This document shows, in pieces, positions 8,624 to 17,616 of a stretch of 17,616 nt of DNA (its first letter is position 1; every line of letters starts with the position of its first letter). Source of the DNA: Parachlorella kessleri (Eukaryota > Chlorophyta > Trebouxiophyceae > Chlorellales > Chlorellaceae); assembly GCA_001598975.1 (NCBI GenBank), contig BBXU01001960.1, positions 1 to 17,616 of the forward strand, given 5' to 3'. The notes below the pieces were generated by a model. It searched no databases, was not told the origin of the DNA, and saw only the letters and a program-made list of their open reading frames with translations. The translations under genes were made by a program, and so were the position numbers.

Positions 8624-11600
8624 ATGGTTGAGGAGGACATGACTGACGCCATGATTGCGCGCCTCATGGTAGGTCTAACCCTGACAGCCCATCCCGAGCT
8701 GCTTGAGCAGTATCCAGCTTCCACCACCAGCCTGACTGCGGCAGCAGGATGGGTCTTTGCAAGACTGCCCGTACTGGCGTTGCAAGTGATCAAGGCGCCA
8801 GGGACGACAGTCGGCTCCCGCTGTTTGCAGGCGGAGGAGTATGGAGGCGATCAGGACTATGGAGAAGGTGGGGCAGACGATAGTGACGACCCTGACTATG
8901 GCGAGGAGCGCAAAAAGAAGGGCAAGAAGGGAGGAGGAGGAGGCAAGAGAGGTTGGTGCGGCAGGTCACAGTCAGCAGGCTGCCTCTGGCTACAAGCTAG
9001 TAAGGCAGTTGATGGTGTATCGCAGTATCGATAGTGAACAAGCTAAATCAACAGCAGCTTCAGAAGGTAAGCCAAATCCTTGACCTAAAGACAAGCAGGA
9101 ACTGGGTCCCCTGGCGTAGGTCGGAAGCCTGGCAAGAAGGCCGCCACAGCCGCTCCGCCCGCACAGCAGCCACAGCCGCCTCCGGGCCACCCATTGCAAG
9201 CCGCAAACCAGCAGCGGCAGCCACTGCCTCAAGCAATGCAGCTGCCCCATGTGTCGGCGCCGGTGGCAGCTAATGGCTTGGCAGTGCCGGCGATGCTGCC
9301 AGCAGGCATAGCAGCCATACCAGCCGCAGCAGCATATGCGCAGCAGCCTCCTACCCTGTACCAGAATGATGTGGCGGTCCCTGCCGGCTCCGCCGCAATG
9401 CAGCTGCCTGCGGCGGTACCGGCCCCTGCAGCGGCGTACACCCTGCCTGCGGGCATTTCCATGCAGCAGGCGGCGCTGATGGGGGCTTTCCCTTTGGGGT
9501 TGCCGCTGCCGGTGGCGCTTGCGCCTGCGCCCGTTGCCGCGGCTCCCGTGTCTGGGGGTGGCGAGGCGGCAGATAATGAGCTCAGCGCGACCGGGAGGCG
9601 CAAGCGCAAAGACACAGGTGAGAAACAGCAGACAGTGCCTGGCAACTGCCGGCTTGGGCCCCATTGCTGGACATGCAATGTGTGAGGAAGTCGAGACCGC
9701 ATTGCAGTTGGTTGGGACAAATCCAATCCAGTAAATACACCCTACTCTAGCGGGGGGCCATCACGGGTGCAGGGCTGGCAGCTCATGACTGGAAGGCTGC
9801 ACACACCATTGCGGCAGTGGGCCACCCATGGTAGAGCTTCACTCGCGTTCTGGGAGGTGCCCCGCCACTCTCGGGCTGACAGTGGCACGTGTATGTCTGA
9901 CGCTGGGATGTCACAGTGTTGCATGGGGTGCAGTCAAACAGAATGTATGCTCTGTCACACACGTGCATGTAACAGCACTTGCGAGTGTGTGGCAGGCAAG
10001 CAGCGGCAGCACTCGCGGTCGTGGACAGAGGAGGAGGAGCGGCTGTTCCAGGAGGCGCTGGAGCTGCATGGCCGCGATTGGAAGAAGTGTGCAGACCATG
10101 TGGGCACGCGAGACCACAGGTGGACGCTGTGCTGCTTGTGGGTCACCTTCAGTGTGACACTATGCCCACGTGTTACTCCAGGAGCGTTTTTTGCATGTGC
10201 GGCATTTCCGGGAGGCCAGAGGCTTAGGTGAGGAGCGAGTGCTTGTATGTGGGTGTGTACACGTGGGGTTGAGGGCGGGTGGGTGGGTGTGTGATGGAGG
10301 GGTGGGGACACATGCCGGTAGCCCATGGGCAGTTCAAGAGGCTATTAAGGCTGGTGGCATTGCAGCCATAGGACCCGGACACACCTCCCGGGTCAAGGCT
10401 GCCCTGCTGCAGCAGCAGTAGCGACAACCCCTGGTGTGTGTGCTACCACTGGTGCAGGGCCTTCACCAGCCACGCCCAAAAGCACTTCACCAGGCTGTAG
10501 TTATGGTTGCGACCTCTGGCACTATAATGTTGGTGTTATTGCTGCTGTCACTGCTGCAGGGCCTTCACCAGCCACGCCCAGAAGCACTTCATCAAGCTGC
10601 TGCTGCGGGGGGAGGAGGTGCCGCCCAAGGTGGCCGAGAGCGGCAGGGGCTACACCCTCTCAGGTGGGCAATGACATTCACATAAAAAGAGTGTGTATAT
10701 TTGCAGGAGCTACATGCTTTAAGGTGGGCAACGACATATATGAACACTCAAATGTATGCACATGTATACACACTGAAGTTAGGGGGGGGCCCGGGATCAT
10801 ATTCTGGATGAGCATGGTTTGCTAATTGCAGGGAGGTGCTGCCTAGGTAAGTGGTGTCACACCAAGGGCTTTTGACTCAATAGCGGAGGCGTTCCCTACC
10901 TGCTGACATGTACCGTGCAATTGAGGTTGCTGTCTGTTGTGCGGTCCCTCAGCTGCTGGCTAGGCTGTTACGGACCCTTGCAGATGCACCCATAGCCTGG
11001 ATGCCAGCCTGGCAAAGGCTGGGGTGAGCCCAACGGGGCACACCCTGCCGAGTAGCAGCAGTCGTGGCGAGAGCAGCAACACTGGCTAAGCCGTCCACGT
11101 TGCTGGTGCGCCTTAACATTGCAGGCAAGCCGCTGGACCCCAACTCAGCATCGGCGTTCGCCTACGGGCTCAAGCCTGACCTTTTTGAAGGTGAGAGACG
11201 TCGTCCGGCACCAGGGGCAAGCATGCTGGGGCTGGACAGCCTTCCAGGGCTTAGGGTTCCCCATCCCTGCCGCGCCCTATGCAGCAGTACTGGCGCTGGC
11301 TTTTTGGTCATCCTGTACTGCTTTTGGCGGCGGAGGCAGAATTGGGCTGTGAACTAATCTGTAGTCTCACCAGACCCCCAATGGTGCCCGAGGGTTGTGA
11401 GCCGGTGCTGTGCCCAGCATGGGGCACACTGTGTCGGACTGCGCCCCTGGGAGATGTTTGCCCCGGGCTGGCCCTTTCCCAGCCACAGTAGGCCCTTCCT
11501 CGTGGCATTTTGCTTAATCCTTATACAGAGCCAGCATATACTGGGAGTCACCATGTAGTACCAGCCGTCACAGTCGCAAACACTCACCCACCCACCCACA

Positions 11601-14600
11601 CATACACACACCCCTACTGGCTGTGACACATAATCCTACCATGCGTCCCGCCTCCTGCCGTAGCTGTCTGCCGCTCTGGGCGGGTCCAAGTAGGGGTACA
11701 TGTGACCACCTTTGAGATGACAGGCCAGCCCCCCGTGAGGAGGTCTGCCAGCAAGGCAGCTGCTAAGGGTGAGTAAGGACATGAGTCATTATGCTGGCTG
11801 ATGCATGCTTCCCGGGTGTTTATTTGTGTGAGCCAGAGTTTGGCTGCCAGAGCCTGGCTCGGGGGTGCATTGCACATGCAGCACACCCCCATGTGCATGG
11901 CGGAGCGGCGGCCGGCTGGTTGCAACGAGAATCAGATACCTCCTAGCAGCCCTCTCAGCACAACGACTGGAGGAGACAGACATGAAGCGGACCATCAGGC
12001 CCATCTGAGGTGTTGCAACAACAGAGAATGTGTTGTGGGCAGGTGCCGGCGCTGACGGTGCGGAGGGCGAGCCTCAGCCCAAGCGGCAGCGCAAGGGAGG
12101 GAAGGGCAAGGCCAGAGCCCAGCAGGAGTCTGACGAGGAAGAGACTGACGATGAGGAGGAGGCTGAAGCCGTGGCTGCTGCGGCAGCTGCAGCGGTGGGT
12201 GGCAGTGGGTGGCCCCTTTTTATTGCGCTGATGTGGGCTCGGTGTGGTTGTGACATGGCCCAGGGCAGAGCAGGGGTTGGGGATGTGTTGGCGCATGGGG
12301 CCTGCTGCCAGTGGGGCAGTGGTGAGCAGGGTCCAGTTGGGCAGCTTGGGGCTGGGATGAAGGATGATGCTAAGACAGTACCTGCAGCGGCGGGTACTAG
12401 GTAGATGGGTTGTCTAGATATGGTATATCTAGAACGTCCCTGTCTTTCTCGGGGTGGGGGACGCCAAGCGTGGAAGTCTGCACCAAGGGGTGTAACCTGG
12501 GCCTCAGCTGCAGCGCTAGTGCCTACCCCCGGTGAAGCATCTGCCAATTGACTTGTCAGCTCAGAGTTTGGGATGCTGCTGCTTCCGCAAGGACCCCGAT
12601 AGAGCTTGAAAGCTTGCTGGGTCCTCCCTACACCCAGCCTCTCACCCTTGTCCTCACCGTGCAGGCCGCCACAGCCGAGCGCACAGAGTACGCTCGGTCC
12701 CGGCCGCGACGCGATGTGGGCCAGAAGGCCAAGCTGGGCGACACCACCGAGTCTCTTGAGCTGACCAGCCTGCAAGAGTTTGTGGGCCCCCCTGGCACTG
12801 GGGCCCCCGCAGCGCAGCCCTTCACAGTCACCCTGGACTCCCAGGTGTGCAGGGCGCGGCTGCGGCCGCTTGGTTGTAATGTCTAGGCCACATGGTGCGG
12901 CAGGCTGACAAAGGCCCGGCCAGCCCGCAGGCTGTCTTCTCCCCATGGGGACATTGTGGCCAAGCCGTTGACTAGAGTGTGCCTCTTCTGCTGCCAGGAC
13001 TGTGTTGCACTCTCCAGCCTGGGGGATGCTGACCCTGCTGTGCTGTGCTGTCCCGCAGGCCCTGCTGGTAGCAGACTTCCATGCGCACCTCAGCCGGTGT
13101 GAGGTCATAGGGCTGCTAGGGGGCACCTTTGATGCTGGTGAGGGAGGTACAGCCAGCACAACTGGCTCCTGTGCAGCCACATTTCAAACCGAGCTTGTTA
13201 GCGACAGCAGGCCTTGTTGAGTTGAGCAGGAGGGCATGGGTTTGGCAAACGCTTGTGTTTTTCTGCTGAAGGCTGGCCGTGCCTGGAAGGCATGAATGTC
13301 ACTTTCGCCTGGCAGTTTCCTGGGGTGCAGCAGGGGCCTGGCTGACTTGTGTTGTTTGTGATGCAGACCAGCGTGCCATGGTTATCAAGGAGGCTTTTCC
13401 CTGCAAGAGGGTGGCAGGGTCTGACTCAGGTGGGCACCCTGTGCATGGACGAGATGGCCTTAGTAAACGCATGTAACCCGATCCTGCAAATGCAAAACAA
13501 AACTGCATAAGTCAACAGGAAAAGCGTCAGTATCTCGTCTTGTTTTGGCAGGCAAGGCCTCACGACAGCACACTTCGCCCCAGGCAATTGACTGTGCCAA
13601 ATAGGTGTGGTGCAGGAGGTCCTGGCACCATGAGAATCCTCAGCGATGTATCATGCAGGTACCCGCCTTGTCAGAGGGCACAAAACGTCAGGTACATACG
13701 CACATGGCCTGTACGAACTACACTTTGCTCTCCTCCTCGCCCACCTATACAAGCAGGTACCTCTGTGGAGCTCGATGCCGAATCACAGGTGGAGGCCACC
13801 TCTGCCATGGAGGAACGAGGGCTCATCCCTGTGGGCTGGTAAGCATCCAGGGCGGGGTTGTGGGTGGTGACACCATAAGCTGTGGCTTTGCTTGTTTGGC
13901 ACTAACACGCCAGCAATCCCTCTCACGAGGCGGTGCCAGGTAGTGCTGACTGCTGGCTTGATGGGTTGGAGTCTGGGATTGCCGCATGCATGGGTGCCTT
14001 ATCTGTTTGGTTTTAATAAGGTCGTTACACAAGGTGCTGGTCAGCATGCTGTACCTCGTTATAGCAGGCAGGTCAGCGTACAAGCAGGTCTACTCAGCGG
14101 TCCCCTGGAGGAGGCCTATGCAGTTGGCCAGCTGAGCAGCTGTCATTGTGTGGACTTGATGTCACCCTGGCAGGTACCACTCTCACCCCATCTTCGAGCC
14201 GCGGCCCAGCGCAAAAGACAACGAGAACCAGCGCAACTACCAGGTACTGCAGGCTGTCGCGTGCAAACTGGCACAACTCCTCAGATCCTCCCTTCGCGTG
14301 CCACCTGCAGCTGCAACCCCCCCCACCCCCACCCCACCCCCCACTCAACTTGACTATGTCTTCCCTATGCCTACCTATAGCCCTTTTTTCTGATGGGTTA
14401 GGCTTCACCGCACATCCCTGCCAGCTATTCTAGGTGCCCTCTCGGTATATTATAGGTCAGAGTGCACCCGGAGCGGGCCTGGCAATGGAGGGGCTCTGGC
14501 TGGCAGGGACTGACCCCCATCTGCTGGCCAGCTCAGCACTGTACGGGACAGCACAGGGTTGTTGTCTGCACCCGATACAGCAGTGGGGCCTTGAGTCCAG

Positions 14601-16516
14601 CTATGCACAGACTATACAATCCTGGTATTGTGAGCGAACACCGCGCCGACCACTGCATGCTGCAGGCGCTGTGCCGAGACCCGCAGACAGGGCTGGAGCC
14701 TTGGGTGGGGTTGATAGTGGGGCCCTACGACCAAGCGCTGGAGAGCCCGTCATCCCGGACACAGGTGGGTGGAGCGCTGTGGAGCGTGGGCTGCTGCCTG
14801 CTGGCGGCGCTGAGCAGCTTGATTCACCACGGATGTGCAGACGCCGCCCGCCATTTCCACCCGTCGTGTCTAGAGCTGCTGCTGCCTGCTGCCACCCCTT
14901 CCGTGGCCCATGGAGAGGACTAGAACTCTGTGTTCATGGCGACAGGCAGAGGGTTGCCAACAGTGCAAAGTGGGCGACATGCTATGAACACCTCGGGAGA
15001 CCGCGTGAGTCTACCAAGCGAAGCAGTAGCCAATGTGTGCACTGCCAACTGGCCATGCAAAGCTCGCCTGCTCCCCCGCGCAGTTGTGGGTAGTGAAGAT
15101 GCACAACAGCGAGCTGACGCCCTTCAACATCCGCCACGCTGTCACGCTGAGCATGCCGGGCGAGGAGGTGCAGGGCAAGATGACAGAGTGAGTGGTGGAA
15201 CCAGCACATAACAATATTCTTGAGGACGACCAAGTGAGCGAGCCCCACCCTGCTTATTTGCAAATTTGCTAGTCGTGGGAGGGGTGCTCGGCCAGCCGCC
15301 TCAGTAAAGCAAGAAATGTGTAGTGAAAAGTTGACGAGGTTGTGGGTCATTAAATGAGCGAGCCCACTTGGCAGTGTCGGCAGCCTGCCCACTAGTTTCG
15401 GGAGGGTGGCAATTCGGGCAAAGGGTGGCAGTTTGGGCATGCAATGTGAGGTGGCACACCCGACCTAGGTGTCGTGCCCACATCCAATACCTTGCTTGTC
15501 ACTCCACCGGTGCAGGTATGGATCTCATGCGTAAGGGCCGTCACAAGGCTCCTCACAGTCTTGTGTGCAGCTGCTTTGCTGCCTCGTGTGCCTGCTTAAC
15601 CAAGGCAGCAGGCAGTGGCAACACAGTGACAATGGCCCCTGTTGCTTCTCCGTGGTCCCCCGCAGAGCGCTTGAGCAGCTCCAGGAGGATGTGGGGCGGG
15701 TGGACCTGTCAGAGCGGTGGCGCGGCTTCTCCCACCTGGCAGCGGGGCAGCCAGCGGGGGAGGCCCTTACTAACATTGCCAAGCTGCGGGTGAGTCGTAA
15801 ATGTTGGGGATGTGGGTTGGCAAGCCGAAGGGGTCCACTCAAGGGTGTTATTTGTTGCCTCTGTCCTTTACCCTTGCAAGTGACAGCAGGGTGGGGGGAG
15901 AGGGTGTAGAACAGAAGGGCAGACGGCGGGAAAGGGTTATTAAGGCGGGCTTTTCTGAAACCCCTGTTCTTCGTGTGCTGTGCAGGCCTCCCTCACCCAG
16001 CACATGCCCAGGGACCAGGCACAGGCGGTGGCAAGCTTCCTCGACAGCGTGATAAGCAGCATAGAGGCGACCTGGGGAGTGTCACTACCCAAACCAGCAC
16101 CGGCAGGAGCCGCAACGGCGGCGGCGGCACTTCCCACAGCTGCGGTCGCCCCACCACCACCAGCACTGCCGGTACTGCCCGCAGCCATGCCGCCGGCGGC
16201 GGCGGCTGTTGCTGCGGCGATAGCACAGCATGCTGCTGCAGCTGCAGCAGCGCAGCAGCAGCCCAAGCCAGCAGCAGCAAGCGATCCAGCAGCAGCAGCA
16301 GCATTGCCAACGAACCCTCCTGCAGGGTCGGCAGGAGGCCCCGCTGCGCTGACGGCAGCTGCCACACAGCCAGGGGCCCCACCGCTGGCCCATGTGCAGC
16401 CTGGGGCGATGTCTGCGCTACTGGGTGGGGCGGCTGGGGATCAGGGCGGTCTGGTGATCACCGCGGCGCACCACCAGCTACTGATGGGCGGGGAGACGGC
16501 TGCGGCACATCAATGA
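8624..16516 (+). CDS. MYSM1-like SANT/Myb plus JAMM (MPN+) deubiquitinase, 17 exons
   Basis: Exons: 8624-8668, 8831-8951, 9120-9617, 9996-10119, 10560-10663, 11125-11190, 11724-11768, 12043-12194, 12665-12844, 13059-13137, 13367-13429, 13757-13838, 14174-14243, 14666-14764, 15084-15187, 15666-15789, 15986-16516 (TGA). All are GT-AG and phase-consistent, giving 828 aa. Residues 1-55 are acidic and then basic. RGRKPGKK (55-62) forms across a junction. Residues 63-221 are Ala/Pro/Gln-rich. A SANT/Myb domain with Trp231 and Trp250 ends in SHAQKHF (267-273). A second basic cluster, KRQRK (348-352), precedes a Glu/Asp stretch (363-376). The MPN+ domain starts near 446 with Glu460 (CEVIGLLGG), then GWYHSHP and HSHPIFEPRPSAKD (522-535), giving zinc ligands His522, His524 and Asp535 with Ser532, followed by VGLIVGPYD. 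The tail from about 675 is Ala/Pro/Gln-rich. Family knowledge suggests removal of ubiquitin from histone H2A in the nucleus; the substrate is inferred. No SWIRM domain is visible. The ATG follows an in-frame TAG at 8597. Exon 7 is the least supported exon. Confidence 0.92.
10273..10287 (+). other. G-quadruplex motif with one-base loops (intron 4 of MYSM1-like gene)
   Basis: GGGCGGGTGGGTGGG has four G3 tracts joined by single-base loops, the most stable class of parallel quadruplex. It is on the transcribed sense strand, so both DNA and pre-mRNA could fold. More G runs follow up to about 10307. Confidence 0.7.
10447..10500 (+). pseudogene. Duplicate of the start of MYSM1-like exon 5 (pseudo-exon with in-frame stop)
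   Basis: Bases 10447-10497 match 10549-10599, the exon 5 acceptor and first 40 coding bases, at 47 of 51 positions with an offset of 102. The acceptor TGCAG|G is kept. Read in the phase of exon 4, it repeats AFTSHAQKHF, then T-R-L, and reaches TAG at 10498-10500. If spliced in, it would truncate the protein within the SANT domain. After the TAG the similarity to exon 5 ends. Confidence 0.75.
10703..10740 (+). repeat. Decayed duplicate of the end of MYSM1-like exon 5 with its donor
   Basis: Bases 10703-10740 align without gaps to 10643-10680 (last bases of exon 5 plus donor and early intron) at 30 of 38 positions, offset exactly 60. The copy keeps TTTGCAG before it and AAG|GTGGGC after it, so it looks like a 17-base exon between splice sites (10708-10722 region). 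Confidence 0.65.
12413..12433. repeat. Short perfect hairpin in intron 8 of the MYSM1-like gene
   Basis: TCTAGATA (12413-12420) and TATCTAGA (12426-12433) are reverse complements around a 5-base loop. The rest of this 470-base intron shows nothing I recognise. Confidence 0.7.
14317..14342 (+). repeat. C-rich tract in intron 13 of the MYSM1-like gene
   Basis: A run of C4-C8 blocks broken only by single A bases. The complementary strand has matching G runs. It lies in the middle of an intron, too far from the acceptor at 14665 to be its polypyrimidine tract. Confidence 0.8.
15516..15530 (+). other. Candidate 15-base microexon in the MYSM1-like gene
   Basis: GTATGGATCTCATGC is preceded by the strong acceptor CCGGTGCAG and followed by the donor GTAAGG. 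It sits between exon 15 (ending in phase 2) and exon 16. Its length is a multiple of three, so inclusion adds five residues (Y-G-S-H-A) without changing frame. Both inclusion and skipping give an open frame, so sequence alone cannot decide; the main model leaves it out. Confidence 0.35.
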
Positions 16517-17254
16517 CTTGACAAGTGGCAGCATGCACTTCTTGTGTCACACGATAATTTGGACTGACTGTTCATGAGCGGTGTTTCCTGCTGCCAGCTG
16601 TTGTGCAAGTTGTGTGTGTAGAGCTGCGCTTGCTAGACCCTGATTCTGCCTGAACTGTGCATGTTGATAATCCCCACACAGGAAGCAGTTTCTACCGCCA
16701 TAAGCTACTTCTTGGTAGCACATTAGTATCCTGGTACTGAAGGGCACGGCAGGCCTGGCCAAAATCCACACGCTATCAAGGAGGCACCTCAGCTAGTGCC
16801 ATCGAACGCATTCTATCAGTACGTTTAATACAACATGAAGCGGAGATGAACCTGAGGCGGTGTACCAGCGGCACTGCAGCCCTTGAGGGTGGGCCGGCTT
16901 CAAAGGCAGCCCGATTCAATGCCCGCAGCCCTGCTGAAACCCAGCCAAGAAATGCCCACAACCCATGCCCCTGCACTTCACGTTCAGGACTAGTGTTAGT
17001 AGTAGTAGGAATGCTCGTTTGTAGGCTCAATGGCGGGTCCAGTATGCTGCCGCTGCAGCGTGGTCCTTGAGGCATAAGGACCTACTGTTCCTAAAGCTTC
17101 ACCTACTCATCTATTGGCCTTAGGTTCACGGAGGGAGAGACCTACCGGCTCAGAACGCAGGCAAGACCCAGGAGCACATTTGCATATAGCCCAGCCCTCC
17201 GTACAGCTACACCCTATTTCCACTCTGTTCGCACTACCTGCCACCCTAACTAGA

Positions 17255-17259
17255 TGTAA
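17255..17259 (+). terminator. Candidate poly(A) signal TGTAA for the MYSM1-like gene
   Basis: This is the first plus-strand TGTAA after the stop at 16516, about 740 bases downstream. The distance is long but within the range seen in chlorophycean algae. Confidence 0.35.
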
Positions 17260-17453
17260 CAAAATTGGCAGCAAGCCCACTGCAACGCCTTCAGTCCTGC
17301 CGCCATGTATGCTCGTGCACAATAACATCCAACACTTGGTGCCTTGGTGCTGGGCGTGCTAGGCAAGGAGGCTGCCGCCTCCGGAGCCACAGCAACAGAC
17401 CTGCCTACCTTGCTAACTGCATACACGCAACCTTTAGGGCACTCTTGTGTGCT

Positions 17454-17589
17454 ATGATAGGCAGCGAACCCACAGTAACATCACCAGCACCGCGGCAAAG
17501 AGGCGGACACCAGTCATCGCACACGCTTACTGGCAGTTCCCCTGGGGCAGGGTTCGGAGCATCAGTGGTGGCTTGGGCAACGCAACCAG
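17454..17589 (+). CDS. Possible 5' exon of a further gene (partial, weak)
   Basis: An open frame from ATG 17454 (MIGSEPTVTS) runs to a near-consensus donor, CCAG|GTGAGT, at 17589/17590. The frame is rich in Ser, Gly and Pro and has no recognisable domain. It also overlaps one copy of a diverged repeat, which argues against a real start. Without the next exon, beyond the window, this cannot be settled. Confidence 0.2.
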
Positions 17590-17616
17590 GTGAGTTAGAG
17601 CATTGCTGAGGACATA

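Larger units (their letters stand above)
16517..17616. other. 3' flank of the MYSM1-like gene and right-edge intergenic DNA
   Basis: No recognisable protein is encoded on either strand. Contents: the probable 3' UTR of the MYSM1-like gene up to about 17270, a TGTAA at 17255-17259, a diverged repeat pair near 17263-17291 and 17454-17482, and a possible first exon with a strong donor near 17589. Open frames on the minus strand (for example 16776-17075) have no family signature. Confidence 0.5.

Noticed and set aside
8990..9664. A 224-aa minus-strand frame rich in Arg, His and Cys
   Set aside because: It mirrors the Ala/Pro/Gln-rich exon 3; its composition is what complemented GCN/CAG codons give.
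12074..13180. A 368-aa open frame on the minus strand across exons 8-10 of the MYSM1-like gene
   Set aside because: It is antisense to well-supported exons, runs across three of them and their introns, is rich in Ala/Ser/Pro, and shows no domain. GC-rich coding DNA often leaves the opposite strand open.
1..17616. CRISPR arrays, insertion sequences, phage or toxin-antitoxin modules
   Set aside because: Nothing of the kind is seen; the window is intron-rich eukaryotic DNA with three split genes.

Overview
The window looks like nuclear DNA of a green alga, most likely a chlorophycean. The genes are split into many short GT-AG exons. Coding DNA is GC-rich. Ala/Gln/Pro-rich low-complexity protein stretches are encoded by GCN and CAG runs. 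TGTAA, the usual chlorophycean poly(A) signal, lies at a plausible distance downstream of two genes. There is no sign of prokaryotic operons, ribosome binding sites, CRISPR arrays or insertion sequences. The organism call is an inference; the three gene models rest on exon frames that join without a stop.

Layout. (1) Bases 381-5812, minus strand: a 12-exon gene for an oligopeptidase B-type serine peptidase of family S9A. It is 749 aa long, with the Ser/Asp/His residues in place but an unusual nucleophile elbow. (2) Bases 5813-6213: a 401-base divergent intergenic region between two start codons. (3) Bases 6214-7633, plus strand: a 5-exon gene for an organellar ribosomal protein bL9 of about 176 aa, probably mitochondrial. 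(4) Bases 7634-8623: the 3' flank of bL9 and the 5' flank of the next gene, with minisatellite-like repeats and one TGTAA. (5) Bases 8624-16516, plus strand: a 17-exon gene for an 828-aa protein with a SHAQKHF-type SANT/Myb domain followed by a JAMM metalloprotease (MPN+) domain. This resembles the histone H2A deubiquitinase MYSM1, but no SWIRM domain is visible between the two. (6) Bases 16517-17616: a 3' flank with a TGTAA, a diverged repeat, and a weak candidate for the first exon of another gene at the right edge.

The three genes are unrelated housekeeping or regulatory functions: peptide turnover, organellar translation, and chromatin deubiquitination. Only the first two could share regulation, through their head-to-head arrangement. 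I see no multi-gene system. The points most worth checking are inside the genes: decayed copies of exon ends lying in the introns next to the real exons, including one that would act as a poison exon; a 15-base in-frame microexon candidate; the altered G-x-S-x-G of the peptidase; and the SANT-plus-JAMM architecture without SWIRM.
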